Positions 1 through 7,223 are shown, counted from the stretch's first letter. The stretch is 7,768 bases of DNA from Bacteroidota bacterium (GCA_021804525.1 JAJZHJ010000055.1:1-7768), one strand, 5' to 3'. The notes: generated by a model from the sequence alone, not told the origin. Made by a program: numbers and translations.

Positions 1-140
1 GCATAACAAGCCGGCATACTAACTGGAACATATATTTGATTACAAACTACAGCATTTCGGATAAAATTATGTTGCAAAGCCATCCAGTTACAAACAGAAT
101 GATTACTTTTGTTGAAACACCCTAATAAAACACATAAACT
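1..140. other. Leader region before the DUF3467 gene, no gene supported
   Basis: No gene is supported here. One plus-strand frame is open from position 3 to a TAA at 123-125 (about 40 codons), but its translation resembles no protein I recognise and is rich in Asn, Ile and Thr, so it is probably chance. Two matches to the Bacteroidota -7 pattern TAnnTTTG occur, at 31-38 (TATATTTG) and 104-111 (TACTTTTG). An 8-bp perfect inverted repeat, TAACTGGA at 20-27 and TCCAGTTA at 83-90, is separated by 55 bp. From general knowledge, a DUF3467 gene often lies just downstream of rpoC in Bacteroidales, so rpoC may end just outside the window; nothing in these bases confirms this. Confidence 0.5.
104..111 (+). 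promoter_or_regulatory. Candidate -7 box for the DUF3467 gene
   Basis: TACTTTTG matches the Bacteroidota -7 consensus TAnnTTTG and ends 29 bp before the ATG at 141, which would give a short leader of about 20-25 nt. No TTG lies at the expected distance of about 20 bp upstream (positions near 81-84), so the -33 half is missing or degenerate. A second match at 31-38 also lacks a -33 element. The gene could instead be read through from an upstream gene outside the window. Confidence 0.3.
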
Positions 141-449
141 ATGGAAAATCAAGAAAATCAGATTAATATTGAATTAACTGACGAAATCGCCGAAGGCATC
201 TATTCCAATTTAGCCATCATATCGCATTCTTCATCGGAGTTTGTAGTCGATTTTGTACGTATCATGCCTGGAACACCCAAAGCTCATGTCAAATCGCGCA
301 TTATTCTCACACCCGAACATGCCAAACGCCTATTAATGGCTTTGCAAGATAATATTGCCAAGTATGAATCGAATTTCGGGAAGATAAAAATGCCCGATGG
401 CGCACCTAATCCACTAATGCCGCTTACTTTTAACGGAGGCGAAGCATAA
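141..449 (+). CDS. DUF3467 family small protein
   Basis: This encodes a 102-residue protein that I recognise as a DUF3467 family member from its overall pattern: an acidic, Asn/Gln-rich start (MENQENQINIEL), a central beta-type stretch with SSSEFVVDFVRIMPG at about residues 30-44, then AHVKSRIILTPEHAKRLLMALQDNI at about 48-72 and a C-terminal tail rich in Pro, Met and Gly. It has no signal peptide or membrane segment, so it is probably cytoplasmic. The family's biochemical role is not established. In many Bacteroidales the gene sits next to rpoC, which has suggested a link to transcription, but that is association only, and rpoC is not visible here. The ATG at 141 follows an A-rich leader without a clear Shine-Dalgarno sequence. 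Its TAA stop at 447-449 directly abuts the stop of the convergent gene on the other strand. Confidence 0.85.
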   Translation: MENQENQINIELTDEIAEGIYSNLAIISHSSSEFVVDFVRIMPGTPKAHVKSRIILTPEHAKRLLMALQDNIAKYESNFGKIKMPDGAPNPLMPLTFNGGEA

Positions 450-752
450 TCAGGTCAAAAAAATAAAGGACAGAATGAAGTAAAGTGCTGTAGCAACAAT
501 AACACCACGGCAGGCTTTCCAATATTCAGCATTATAGAAAAGAAATAATGCGCCTAAGTCGGGGACAATACTCACCAAAATGAGTTTGCCGAACAATGGC
601 AGCCTCCATTGTATTGTCAGTCGTAATGCTTCCCACATGGACGTATCACCTTTGTAAGCAGTATGAAAAAAGATCAGGCCAAAGACTAAAGGCATAATCA
701 TTGACAGTACGAAGCCGACCCAAAACTGATCCATTTGTTTGGTCCATTTCAT
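450..752 (-). CDS. Small three-helix membrane protein, function unknown
   Basis: I do not recognise this family. From the ATG at 752 it is 100 residues, beginning MKWTKQMDQFWVGF. Three hydrophobic segments are visible at about residues 10-31, 53-73 and 80-100, the last running to the C-terminus, so it is probably an integral inner-membrane protein with little soluble mass. The segment between helices 1 and 2 carries charged and Trp residues (AYKGDTSMWEALRLTIQWRLP). An in-frame GTG at 761 would add three residues (MNF); ATG is preferred because GTG starts are uncommon in this group, though the -7 box at 780-787 would allow either. It is the last gene of the M23-surE run, 51 bp after surE from the ATG (42 bp from the GTG). 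Its TGA at 450-452 abuts the stop of the DUF3467 gene. The link to surE suggests co-expression, not a known function. Confidence 0.7.
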   Translation of the reverse strand: MKWTKQMDQFWVGFVLSMIMPLVFGLIFFHTAYKGDTSMWEALRLTIQWRLPLFGKLILVSIVPDLGALFLFYNAEYWKACRGVIVATALYFILSFIFLT

Positions 753-779
753 GAAATTCACGGTTTAATGAAATAATGA

Positions 780-787
780 CAAAGTTA
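780..787 (-). promoter_or_regulatory. Candidate -7 box for the small membrane protein gene
   Basis: On the minus strand this reads TAACTTTG, an exact match to TAnnTTTG and the same octamer as the purL -7 box in this window. It lies in the gap between surE and the membrane protein gene, ending 27 bp before the ATG at 752. No clear TTG is found about 20 bp upstream on the minus strand; that position falls in the last codons of surE. It may give the last gene its own transcript in addition to read-through from surE. Confidence 0.4.
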
Positions 788-803
788 CGGCAGAAAATTG
801 TAA

Positions 804-1562
804 TTAGAATTGCCACGTTTTCAAAGCATCAATGGCATCATAGGCAGTCAAATCAATTTTGGTTGGCACAATGGCGATAAAATCATTATCCAAAGCCCAT
901 TCGTCGGTATCCATCGCATGAGGTTCATCATTGGAAAAATTACCCGTCAACCAAAAATAGGGAAATCCATGCGGATCGACATGTCTCACAAACTCTTCCG
1001 TCCATCGTCCATTTGCCTGACGACATATTTTCACGCCTTGTGGTGAAGTATCCGGCATATTCACATTCAAACAAACACCTTCGGGCAAACCATGCTCAAG
1101 TACATTCTCGGCAATGCGACGCACAAAAGGGAGCACATGCGAAAAATCAGCATCAGGAAGATGGTTGCATAACGAAAAGCCAATGGAAGGAACTTCGTTA
1201 ATGCACCCTTCAATGGCGGCACCCATTGTTCCCGAATAAACCACACTGATAGAAGAATTAGTGCCATGATTAATGCCCGTGACCAAAAGATTGGGAGCCT
1301 TGTCAGGAAACAAAATATGAAGCCCCAGCTTCACACAATCAACCGGTGTACCGGAACATCGGTATCTTTTCAACCCTTCTTCTTCGCTGATTTTATGTAA
1401 ACGTGTAGGAACATTCACCGTGATGGCGCTCGACATCCCAGAACGTGGTCCGTCGGGAGCCACAACAACAATATCGCCAAGCGGGCGCATTGTAACTATT
1501 AATTCCTGAAGGCCTTTCGCCATCAATCCGTCGTCGTTTGTTATTAATATAGATGGTCTCAT
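804..1562 (-). CDS. surE: 5'/3'-nucleotidase SurE (survival protein E)
   Basis: SurE is a divalent-metal-dependent phosphatase that dephosphorylates nucleoside 5'- and 3'-monophosphates in the cytoplasm; some members also cleave short polyphosphate. The protein is 252 residues, the usual family length. The N-terminal ITNDDG motif (residues 7-12) supplies the Asp pair D10 and D11. S41 in the RSGMSSA segment and N98 in GINHGTN match the other metal ligands known from SurE structures. CSGTPVDCV (69-77) and VVYSGTMGAAIEG (107-119) are further family signatures, so all key residues are present. The ATG at 1562 lies 21 bp after the M23 peptidase stop, which suggests co-transcription; a small membrane protein gene follows. 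In some Bacteroidales I recall lpxB next to surE, but no lpxB is present here. No frameshift or truncation is seen. Confidence 0.96.
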   Translation of the reverse strand: MRPSILITNDDGLMAKGLQELIVTMRPLGDIVVVAPDGPRSGMSSAITVNVPTRLHKISEEEGLKRYRCSGTPVDCVKLGLHILFPDKAPNLLVTGINHGTNSSISVVYSGTMGAAIEGCINEVPSIGFSLCNHLPDADFSHVLPFVRRIAENVLEHGLPEGVCLNVNMPDTSPQGVKICRQANGRWTEEFVRHVDPHGFPYFWLTGNFSNDEPHAMDTDEWALDNDFIAIVPTKIDLTAYDAIDALKTWQF

Positions 1563-1583
1563 AATGTAAGTGACTAAAGTAAG

Positions 1584-2567
1584 CTAATCCAATGTTTCGC
1601 CCATTCGATTCGACTGTAGAATCATTTTATCATATTCTTTTGGAGACAAATCCATAAAGAAATAATTGATAGGATTTACAGGGGTTCCCTTATAATGAAC
1701 TTCATAATGCAAATGATAGCCTGTGGCTTTCCCGCTTTCGCCCACAGCGCCAATCACATCACCACGCCTGACCTTGACGCCTTTTCGTTCCTTAGTATTA
1801 TCTAAATGAGCATAAACCGACTCATATCCAAATCCATGATCGATAATAACCGTATTTCCCAACCCTTGATCCCAACCAACAAACGTAATTACGCCATCTC
1901 CTGTTGCAAACACTTTCGTATCTTGTGGAGCACTGAAATCCATGCCCGCATGAAAACGTGCTGTTTTATACACCGGATCGATACGAACTCCAAAACCTGA
2001 AGTGATGAGTCTTAAATCTTTGTTTAATACCGGTTGAATGGCAGGAATGCACCGTAACATTTTCTCTTTTTGCATAGCCAATTGCCCCAACTCATCAAAT
2101 GATTTTGACTGAACATACAACTCTTTGGCGATTATATCGGTTTGTTCGGTCATTTCTACCGCCAATTGAGAATTCGTGGAGCGTAGTAGCGATTCATAAC
2201 GTGCAGGGCTTAAACTTCCTTTTCGCACCGAAGTTGGTAAACTATCGGTATGCAGAAGTACGCGATACATATTATTATCACGCGACTGAATATCGGAAAG
2301 AACACCCTGATAAGCATCCAAACGATTTTGCAATACATTATACTGAGCTTGTAAGGCTATATTTTCGTTGCGCAACGAACGTTCACTCGGAGTATTAAAC
2401 GTAAAAACGAAAATGGCAAAGAAGAGTAACCCTGTCAGAATTCCTGCAATCGAATGGCTGCCAATTTGCACCAAAAGACGCCGGTAAGAAAAAGGCTGTG
2501 GTTCGTATTTAGCAGTCTCAGGGTTATAAGTGTAATGAATCTTACGTTTAAACAATCGTTTTCTCAT
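1584..2567 (-). CDS. M23 family metallopeptidase, membrane-anchored LytM-type
   Basis: This encodes a 327-residue protein predicted to be a peptidoglycan endopeptidase anchored in the inner membrane and facing the periplasm. A basic cytoplasmic tail (residues 1-30, with YTYNPETAKYEP) precedes one membrane helix at about 34-57. A heptad-like region at about 62-96 is probably a coiled coil, followed by a helical linker. The LytM/M23 domain covers about 180-303 and keeps the full catalytic set: H206 and D210 in HAGMD, H254 in YAHL, and H285 and H287 in HLH; by comparison with LytM, H206, D210 and H287 would bind zinc. It should therefore be active, unlike degenerate EnvC/NlpD-type activators. 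Substrate and partners cannot be read from sequence. It is the first gene of the minus-strand run with surE, and is divergent from purL. The ATG at 2567 is followed directly by a basic stretch typical of cytoplasmic tails. Confidence 0.93.
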   Translation of the reverse strand: MRKRLFKRKIHYTYNPETAKYEPQPFSYRRLLVQIGSHSIAGILTGLLFFAIFVFTFNTPSERSLRNENIALQAQYNVLQNRLDAYQGVLSDIQSRDNNMYRVLLHTDSLPTSVRKGSLSPARYESLLRSTNSQLAVEMTEQTDIIAKELYVQSKSFDELGQLAMQKEKMLRCIPAIQPVLNKDLRLITSGFGVRIDPVYKTARFHAGMDFSAPQDTKVFATGDGVITFVGWDQGLGNTVIIDHGFGYESVYAHLDNTKERKGVKVRRGDVIGAVGESGKATGYHLHYEVHYKGTPVNPINYFFMDLSPKEYDKMILQSNRMGETLD

Positions 2568-2620
2568 CTTTCGTTATCTTCGAGTCATTCTGCGCACTAT
2601 GATTCCTGACAAACTTCGTA

Positions 2621-2628
2621 CAAAAATA
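2621..2628 (-). promoter_or_regulatory. Candidate -7 box for the M23-surE run
   Basis: The minus strand reads TATTTTTG, matching TAnnTTTG, and ends 53 bp before the peptidase ATG at 2567. That would give a leader of roughly 45 nt. No TTG is seen about 20 bp upstream on the minus strand, so the -33 half is weak. The box overlaps the left arm of an 8-bp inverted repeat (2623-2630 with 2652-2659). Confidence 0.35.
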
Positions 2629-2659
2629 GCTTTTTATCGGTGCTCATTTTTGCTATTTT
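2623..2659. repeat. 8-bp inverted repeat over the M23 promoter
   Basis: AAAATAGC at 2623-2630 and GCTATTTT at 2652-2659 are perfect reverse complements separated by 21 bp. The left arm overlaps the candidate -7 box of the peptidase gene and the right arm falls near its -33 region. It could be an operator or a weak hairpin, or chance in A/T-rich DNA; no regulator is identified. Confidence 0.3.
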
Positions 2660-2711
2660 AGAAATATTACTGTTTGAAACCCGATTCGTAGTTTCTAAAT
2701 GATACAATGAG

Positions 2712-2742
2712 TTGATTTAGCCAAGTAAAATTTCTAACTTTG
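2712..2742 (+). promoter_or_regulatory. purL promoter with -33 TTG and -7 TAACTTTG
   Basis: TTG at 2712-2714, a 20-bp spacer, then TAACTTTG at 2735-2742 form the best match in this window to the Bacteroidota primary-sigma promoter (TTG, 19-21 bp, TAnnTTTG). Transcription should begin near 2748-2750, leaving a leader of only about 20 nt before the ATG at 2770. This is too short for a purine or PRPP riboswitch, so any purine control must act at the promoter or elsewhere. Confidence 0.75.
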
Positions 2743-2769
2743 CAGCTTGAAAACCCCTCACATAAACCC

Positions 2770-5700
2770 ATGATTCTCTTCTTCAAAAAGGATGATACTC
2801 ATCCACTTTATGCCGTAGATGCATCTCATCCGCTCGATTCGGAAGCCATTCATAAATTAGTGTGGCTATTCGACAACGCCACCTTAGTTGATAAACAAGA
2901 AATCGTTGGCCATTTCATTGGGCCACGCCGGGAAATGATCACTCCATGGAGTACCAATGCCGTCGAAATTACTCAAAACATGGGAATTGACGGCATTTTT
3001 CGTATAGAAGAATTCTTGTTTGCCACCGCAACCACATCGCATGATCCGATGTTACAACGTGTTTATGACAAACTCGATCAAAATCTCTTTACCATTCAAA
3101 AAAGTCCTGATCAGATCCGTTTTATTGATGATATTGAAGCCTACAACCAAAGCGAAGGATTAGCGCTTAATGCAGATGAAATAGCCTATCTCAATGCCAT
3201 AAGCCAAAAGATCGGTAGAGAGCTTACCGATAGTGAAGTATTTGGCTTCTCGCAAGTCAATTCGGAACATTGTCGGCATAAAATCTTCAACGGTCAATTC
3301 ATCATTGATGGTGAAGCAAAAGAAGCGTCGCTGTTTCAATTGATCAAGAAAACAGCAAAGGTTAATCCCAATCAATTGGTATCAGCTTACCATGACAATG
3401 TAGCATTCAATGCCGGCCCGCGTATCGAACAATTTGCTCCGGCCTCTGATGATAAACCTGATTTCTTTGAAGTAAAATCGTTCGATTCGGTCATTTCATT
3501 AAAAGCCGAAACGCACAACTTCCCCACAACAGTTGAACCATTCAACGGAGCAGCAACTGGCACCGGAGGAGAAATACGTGATCGGCTTGGTGGTGGCAAA
3601 GCCAGTCTTCCATTAGCCGGTACAGCCGTTTATATGACCGGCTATCCCCGCAACGATGCTTCGCGCTCATGGGAAAAAGCTATCCCGGCTCGTAAATGGC
3701 TCTATCAAACGCCTGAACAAATTCTTATCAAAGCATCAAATGGTGCCAGTGATTTTGGCAATAAGTTTGGTCAACCGTTGATATGTGGTTCCGTGCTTAC
3801 TTTTGAACATGCAGAAAACAACAAAACTTTCGGCTATGACAAAGTGATCATGTTGGCAGGAGGCGTTGGTTTTGCCAAAAAACAGGACAGTTTGAAAGAA
3901 ACGCCCAAAGTGGGACAAAAAGTGATCGTTATGGGTGGCGATAACTACCGTATCGGAATGGGAGGTGGCGCTGTGTCGTCGGTCAACACCGGTCAATACA
4001 AGAATTCTATTGAACTCAATGCCGTGCAACGTGCAAACCCCGAGATGCAGAAACGCGTTGCTAACGTTATTCGTGCATTAGCCGAAATGGATAACAATCC
4101 GGTTGTTTCTATTCACGATCACGGAGCAGGTGGCCATCTCAACTGCCTTTCGGAATTGATTGAAACCACCGGTGGCAAAATTGAGATGAATGAATTGCCT
4201 GTCGGTGATCCTACCTTATCTGCCAAAGAAATTATCGGTAACGAAAGTCAGGAACGCATGGGGCTTTTAGTGGATGAAAAAGCGATTGTACAACTTCGTA
4301 AAATTGCCGAACGAGAACGTGCCCCGCTCTATGTGGTTGGCGAAACCACCGGTGATATGCGATTTGTCTTTGAACAAAAAGACGGACAATGCCCCATTGA
4401 TCTACGTCTCGACGATATGTTCGGCAAACCGCCACGCACAGTGATTATGGATACTACCGTCGAAGAAACCTATGCAGATGTTGAACCAAAACAATCGCTT
4501 ATTCGGCAATACATCGAAAACATACTACAACTCGAGAGTGTTGGATGCAAAGATTGGTTGACAAACAAAGTTGACCGTTCAGTAACCGGTAAAGTAGCCA
4601 AACAACAAACAGTCGGCGAGATTCAACTTCCTTTAAATGATCTTGGTGCAGTAGCATTAGACTACCGTGGAAAATCAGGAATCGCCACCTCCATTGGTCA
4701 TGCACCGGCAGCTTCTTTGATCAGTTCCGAAGCAGGTTCTATCCTGTCAATCGCCGAAGCACTTACGAACATCGTTTGGGCACCACTTACCGACGGATTA
4801 AACAGCGTTTCATTAAGCGCCAATTGGATGTGGCCATGCAAAAACCCGGGTGAAGATGCACGCCTTTACAAGGCTGTGGAGGCTTGCAGCCAATTTGCCT
4901 GTGATCTTGGCATCAACATTCCGACCGGAAAAGACAGCCTTTCGATGACACAAAATTATGACGATCAAAAAGTATTGGCGCCAGGTACTGTCATCATTTC
5001 AGCAGCAGCTGAAGTCACTGATGTACGCAAAATTGTTTCTCCTGTTTTGGTCAACGACACCAATACGACACTTTATTACATTGATTTTTCAAATAGTCCG
5101 TTGCAATTGGGCGGTTCCGCTTTGGCACAAACACTTAATCGCATTGGTGACAAAGCTCCTTCAGTTTCCGATGCCGGCTATTTTCGGCGTGCTTTCACGG
5201 CTGTACAAACATTAATCAATCAGGAATTGATTCTGGCAGGTCATGATATTTCTGACGGAGGGTTATTGACAACGCTGCTTGAAATGTGTTTTGCCAACGT
5301 AAAAGGAGGTTTATCCATCGACCTTAATCAAGCAAAATTGATATTGAATCAAAATTCAGACGATCTTATCAAGTTGCTATTTGCTCAAAACCCCGCTGTG
5401 GTGATTCAGGTAAAAGATACACAAGCAGTTGAAAATATATTGAAAGAACTGGGCGTTCGTTTTGTGCCTCTTGGGAAACCCGTTTCGGAACGATTCATCA
5501 ACGTTCAGTTGGATAAAGCAAACGATTCATTTGATATCGACCGTTTACGCGACACATGGTATAAACCCTCCTATCTGCTCGATCGCAAACAAAGCGGCGA
5601 ACAGTTGGCTTTGCAACGCTATCAAAATTACAGGCAACAACCACTGTCGTTTCATTTCAATGAAGAATTTACAGGTCGTTTCGATCAGTTTTCCCTGAGT

Positions 5701-6474
5701 CACGACCGTAAACCATCAGGTATTCGGGCTGCCATCATGCGAGAAAAAGGAACCAACGGAGAACGTGAAATGGCTTATGCCCTTTATTTGGCCGGTTTCG
5801 ATGTGAAAGATGTTCATGCTACCGACCTGGCTTCAGGGCGCGAAACATTGGACGATGTGCAGTTCGTGGTTTTCTGCGGCGGTTTTTCCAATTCCGATGT
5901 ACTTGGTTCAGCCAAAGGTTGGGCAGGAGGATTGCTCTTCAACCCGCAGGCAAAAAGCACGCTCGATCGGTTTTATGCACGTCCCGACACATTAAGTCTG
6001 GGAATATGCAACGGATGTCAATTGATGGTGGAGATGAACTTGGTTTATCCGAATCATGCCAAACGCCCTAAAATGAATCATAACGACTCGCATAAATTTG
6101 AGTCGGGATTCGTCGGAGTGACCATTCCACAAAATGATTCGGTGCTTTTCAATTCTCTATCGGGAAGTCAGTTGGGACTCTGGATAGCGCACGGCGAAGG
6201 GAAATTCGAGTTTCCTTATTCAGAAGACAAATACAACATTGTAGCCAAATACAGCTATTCCAGCTATCCAGCCAATCCCAACGGTTCTGATTACGATGCA
6301 GCAGCTGTTTGTTCGGAAGATGGGCGCCACTTAGCCATGATGCCTCACTTGGAACGGGCTATTTTCCCGTGGCAATGGGCACATTACCCAGCAGAACGAC
6401 GTGCCAACGATGAAGTGACTCCCTGGATTGAAGCCTTTGTTAATGGTCGTAAATGGTTGGAAAATTACAAATGA
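2770..6474 (+). CDS. purL: Phosphoribosylformylglycinamidine synthase, single-chain PurL
   Basis: FGAM synthase catalyses step 4 of de novo purine synthesis in the cytoplasm: FGAR + ATP + glutamine to FGAM. This is the large one-chain form, 1,234 residues from the ATG at 2770 (E. coli about 1,295), fusing PurS-like, PurL and PurQ-like parts. An N-terminal PurS-like region (about 1-140) leads to the linker motif SEHCRHK (165-171). The two-fold FGAM synthase core has KAETHNFPTT from 245, HDHGAGG at 449-455, IPTGKDS ending at S723, and HDISDGG at 825-831. The C-terminal class I glutaminase (about 985-1234) carries the nucleophile C1080 in GICNGCQ and H1193/E1195 in MPHLERA, where Leu replaces the Pro of E. 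coli. All catalytic residues are present and no frameshift is seen. A TTG at 2740 would add ten residues but lies inside the -7 box, so ATG 2770 is the start. No other pur gene is adjacent. Confidence 0.98.
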   Translation: MILFFKKDDTHPLYAVDASHPLDSEAIHKLVWLFDNATLVDKQEIVGHFIGPRREMITPWSTNAVEITQNMGIDGIFRIEEFLFATATTSHDPMLQRVYDKLDQNLFTIQKSPDQIRFIDDIEAYNQSEGLALNADEIAYLNAISQKIGRELTDSEVFGFSQVNSEHCRHKIFNGQFIIDGEAKEASLFQLIKKTAKVNPNQLVSAYHDNVAFNAGPRIEQFAPASDDKPDFFEVKSFDSVISLKAETHNFPTTVEPFNGAATGTGGEIRDRLGGGKASLPLAGTAVYMTGYPRNDASRSWEKAIPARKWLYQTPEQILIKASNGASDFGNKFGQPLICGSVLTFEHAENNKTFGYDKVIMLAGGVGFAKKQDSLKETPKVGQKVIVMGGDNYRIGMGGGAVSSVNTGQYKNSIELNAVQRANPEMQKRVANVIRALAEMDNNPVVSIHDHGAGGHLNCLSELIETTGGKIEMNELPVGDPTLSAKEIIGNESQERMGLLVDEKAIVQLRKIAERERAPLYVVGETTGDMRFVFEQKDGQCPIDLRLDDMFGKPPRTVIMDTTVEETYADVEPKQSLIRQYIENILQLESVGCKDWLTNKVDRSVTGKVAKQQTVGEIQLPLNDLGAVALDYRGKSGIATSIGHAPAASLISSEAGSILSIAEALTNIVWAPLTDGLNSVSLSANWMWPCKNPGEDARLYKAVEACSQFACDLGINIPTGKDSLSMTQNYDDQKVLAPGTVIISAAAEVTDVRKIVSPVLVNDTNTTLYYIDFSNSPLQLGGSALAQTLNRIGDKAPSVSDAGYFRRAFTAVQTLINQELILAGHDISDGGLLTTLLEMCFANVKGGLSIDLNQAKLILNQNSDDLIKLLFAQNPAVVIQVKDTQAVENILKELGVRFVPLGKPVSERFINVQLDKANDSFDIDRLRDTWYKPSYLLDRKQSGEQLALQRYQNYRQQPLSFHFNEEFTGRFDQFSLSHDRKPSGIRAAIMREKGTNGEREMAYALYLAGFDVKDVHATDLASGRETLDDVQFVVFCGGFSNSDVLGSAKGWAGGLLFNPQAKSTLDRFYARPDTLSLGICNGCQLMVEMNLVYPNHAKRPKMNHNDSHKFESGFVGVTIPQNDSVLFNSLSGSQLGLWIAHGEGKFEFPYSEDKYNIVAKYSYSSYPANPNGSDYDAAAVCSEDGRHLAMMPHLERAIFPWQWAHYPAERRANDEVTPWIEAFVNGRKWLENYK

Positions 6475-6485
6475 ACTCTTCTTTA

Positions 6486-6530
6486 AAATCAACTGATCAG
6501 ATGACCTGGAGTCCTCCGATCAGTTGATTT
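6486..6530. terminator. Bidirectional hairpin terminator between purL and fsa
   Basis: A perfect 13-bp stem pairs 6486-6498 (AAATCAACTGATC) with 6518-6530. The 19-nt interior can extend it after an A/C mismatch: 6500-6501 with 6515-6516, then 6503-6505 with 6511-6513, leaving a 5-nt loop. The stem begins 11 bp after the purL stop and its far side ends one base before the fsa stop codon at 6532-6534. A/T-rich tracts flank both sides (TTTAAAA before, TTTATTAAAA after), so it can serve transcripts from either direction, although the U-tracts are short. Confidence 0.8.
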
Positions 6531-6531
6531 A

Positions 6532-7197
6532 TTAAAATTCAATATCATAAAGACCTGCACCGTCTTTTTCAAACCACTCCAGACTCATGTCTGTCATTGG
6601 ATGACTTCTCAAACGTTCCAAGACTTCAAAGCTGATGGTTGCTGCATGGCTACCTACCATGCTGACCCGATGTACCTGGTCAACGGTTTTGAAACTGGCT
6701 GCCAGTACTTTTGTGTTTAATTTGAAGCATTGAATATTTTCTACAATGTGCTTCACAACTTCGATGCCGTGTGATGAAATATTATCCAACCGGTTTACGT
6801 AAGGTGCAACCCAATCGGCTCCGGCTCTGGCAGCCACAAGCGCTTGTTGCTGTGTGAAAATGGCTGTAGCGGTTACATTGATACCGGCGTTTTTCAACAT
6901 GGGAATGGCTCGATAGCCTTCTTTCGACACCGGAATTTTAGCATAATAATTATCGCCCAGACTAAACTTCGACTTATAGGCTTTGGCTTCTCGCAACATA
7001 TCCTCCGCCTTGTTGCTGATCATTTGCACATGGATCATTTTGTCGCCGACAAGTTCGATGATTTGCGGCAGGATTTGTGACAACGGTTTCTGTTCGGCTG
7101 CAATGATGGTAGGATTTGTAGTTACCCCTTCGATCGGAAAATAAGAAAACAGCTCTTTGAGTTCGTCAATGTTGGCTGTATCAGCTAAATAAATCAT
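6532..7197 (-). CDS. fsa: Fructose-6-phosphate aldolase (transaldolase family)
   Basis: This is a 221-residue enzyme of the small transaldolase/FSA family, expected to cleave fructose 6-phosphate reversibly to dihydroxyacetone and glyceraldehyde 3-phosphate in the cytoplasm. The (beta/alpha)8-barrel signatures are present: D6 in LADTAN, TTNP at 26-29, the Schiff-base lysine K87 in AKIPVSKEG, APYVNRLDN at 131-139, and LAASFK at 165-170. Q58 (HVQM) and Y133 match Q59 and Y131 of E. coli FsaA; transaldolases usually have Glu and Phe there, so aldolase activity is favoured. Many databases label such proteins simply transaldolase. The frame stays open upstream to a GTG at 7315-7317, but the family begins at or near MIYLADT and the 40 extra residues look unlike coding sequence, so ATG 7197 is chosen. 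It converges on purL across a hairpin terminator. Confidence 0.93.
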   Translation of the reverse strand: MIYLADTANIDELKELFSYFPIEGVTTNPTIIAAEQKPLSQILPQIIELVGDKMIHVQMISNKAEDMLREAKAYKSKFSLGDNYYAKIPVSKEGYRAIPMLKNAGINVTATAIFTQQQALVAARAGADWVAPYVNRLDNISSHGIEVVKHIVENIQCFKLNTKVLAASFKTVDQVHRVSMVGSHAATISFEVLERLRSHPMTDMSLEWFEKDGAGLYDIEF

Positions 7198-7223
7198 ATT
7201 CGATGGATTTTGTTTATTGACTG

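Noticed and set aside
3..125. Open plus-strand frame that could be the 3' end of an upstream gene such as rpoC
   Set aside because: The translation does not resemble the RpoC C-terminus or any family I recognise, and about 40 open codons can occur by chance in this composition.
2099..2398. 99-codon plus-strand frame opposite the M23 peptidase gene
   Set aside because: It lies antisense to a gene with a complete catalytic domain, has no recognisable motif and is explained as a shadow frame.
4958..5215. 85-codon plus-strand frame inside purL
   Set aside because: It is wholly contained in the well-supported purL frame, reads as low-complexity hydrophobic sequence and has no family resemblance; it is a shadow frame.
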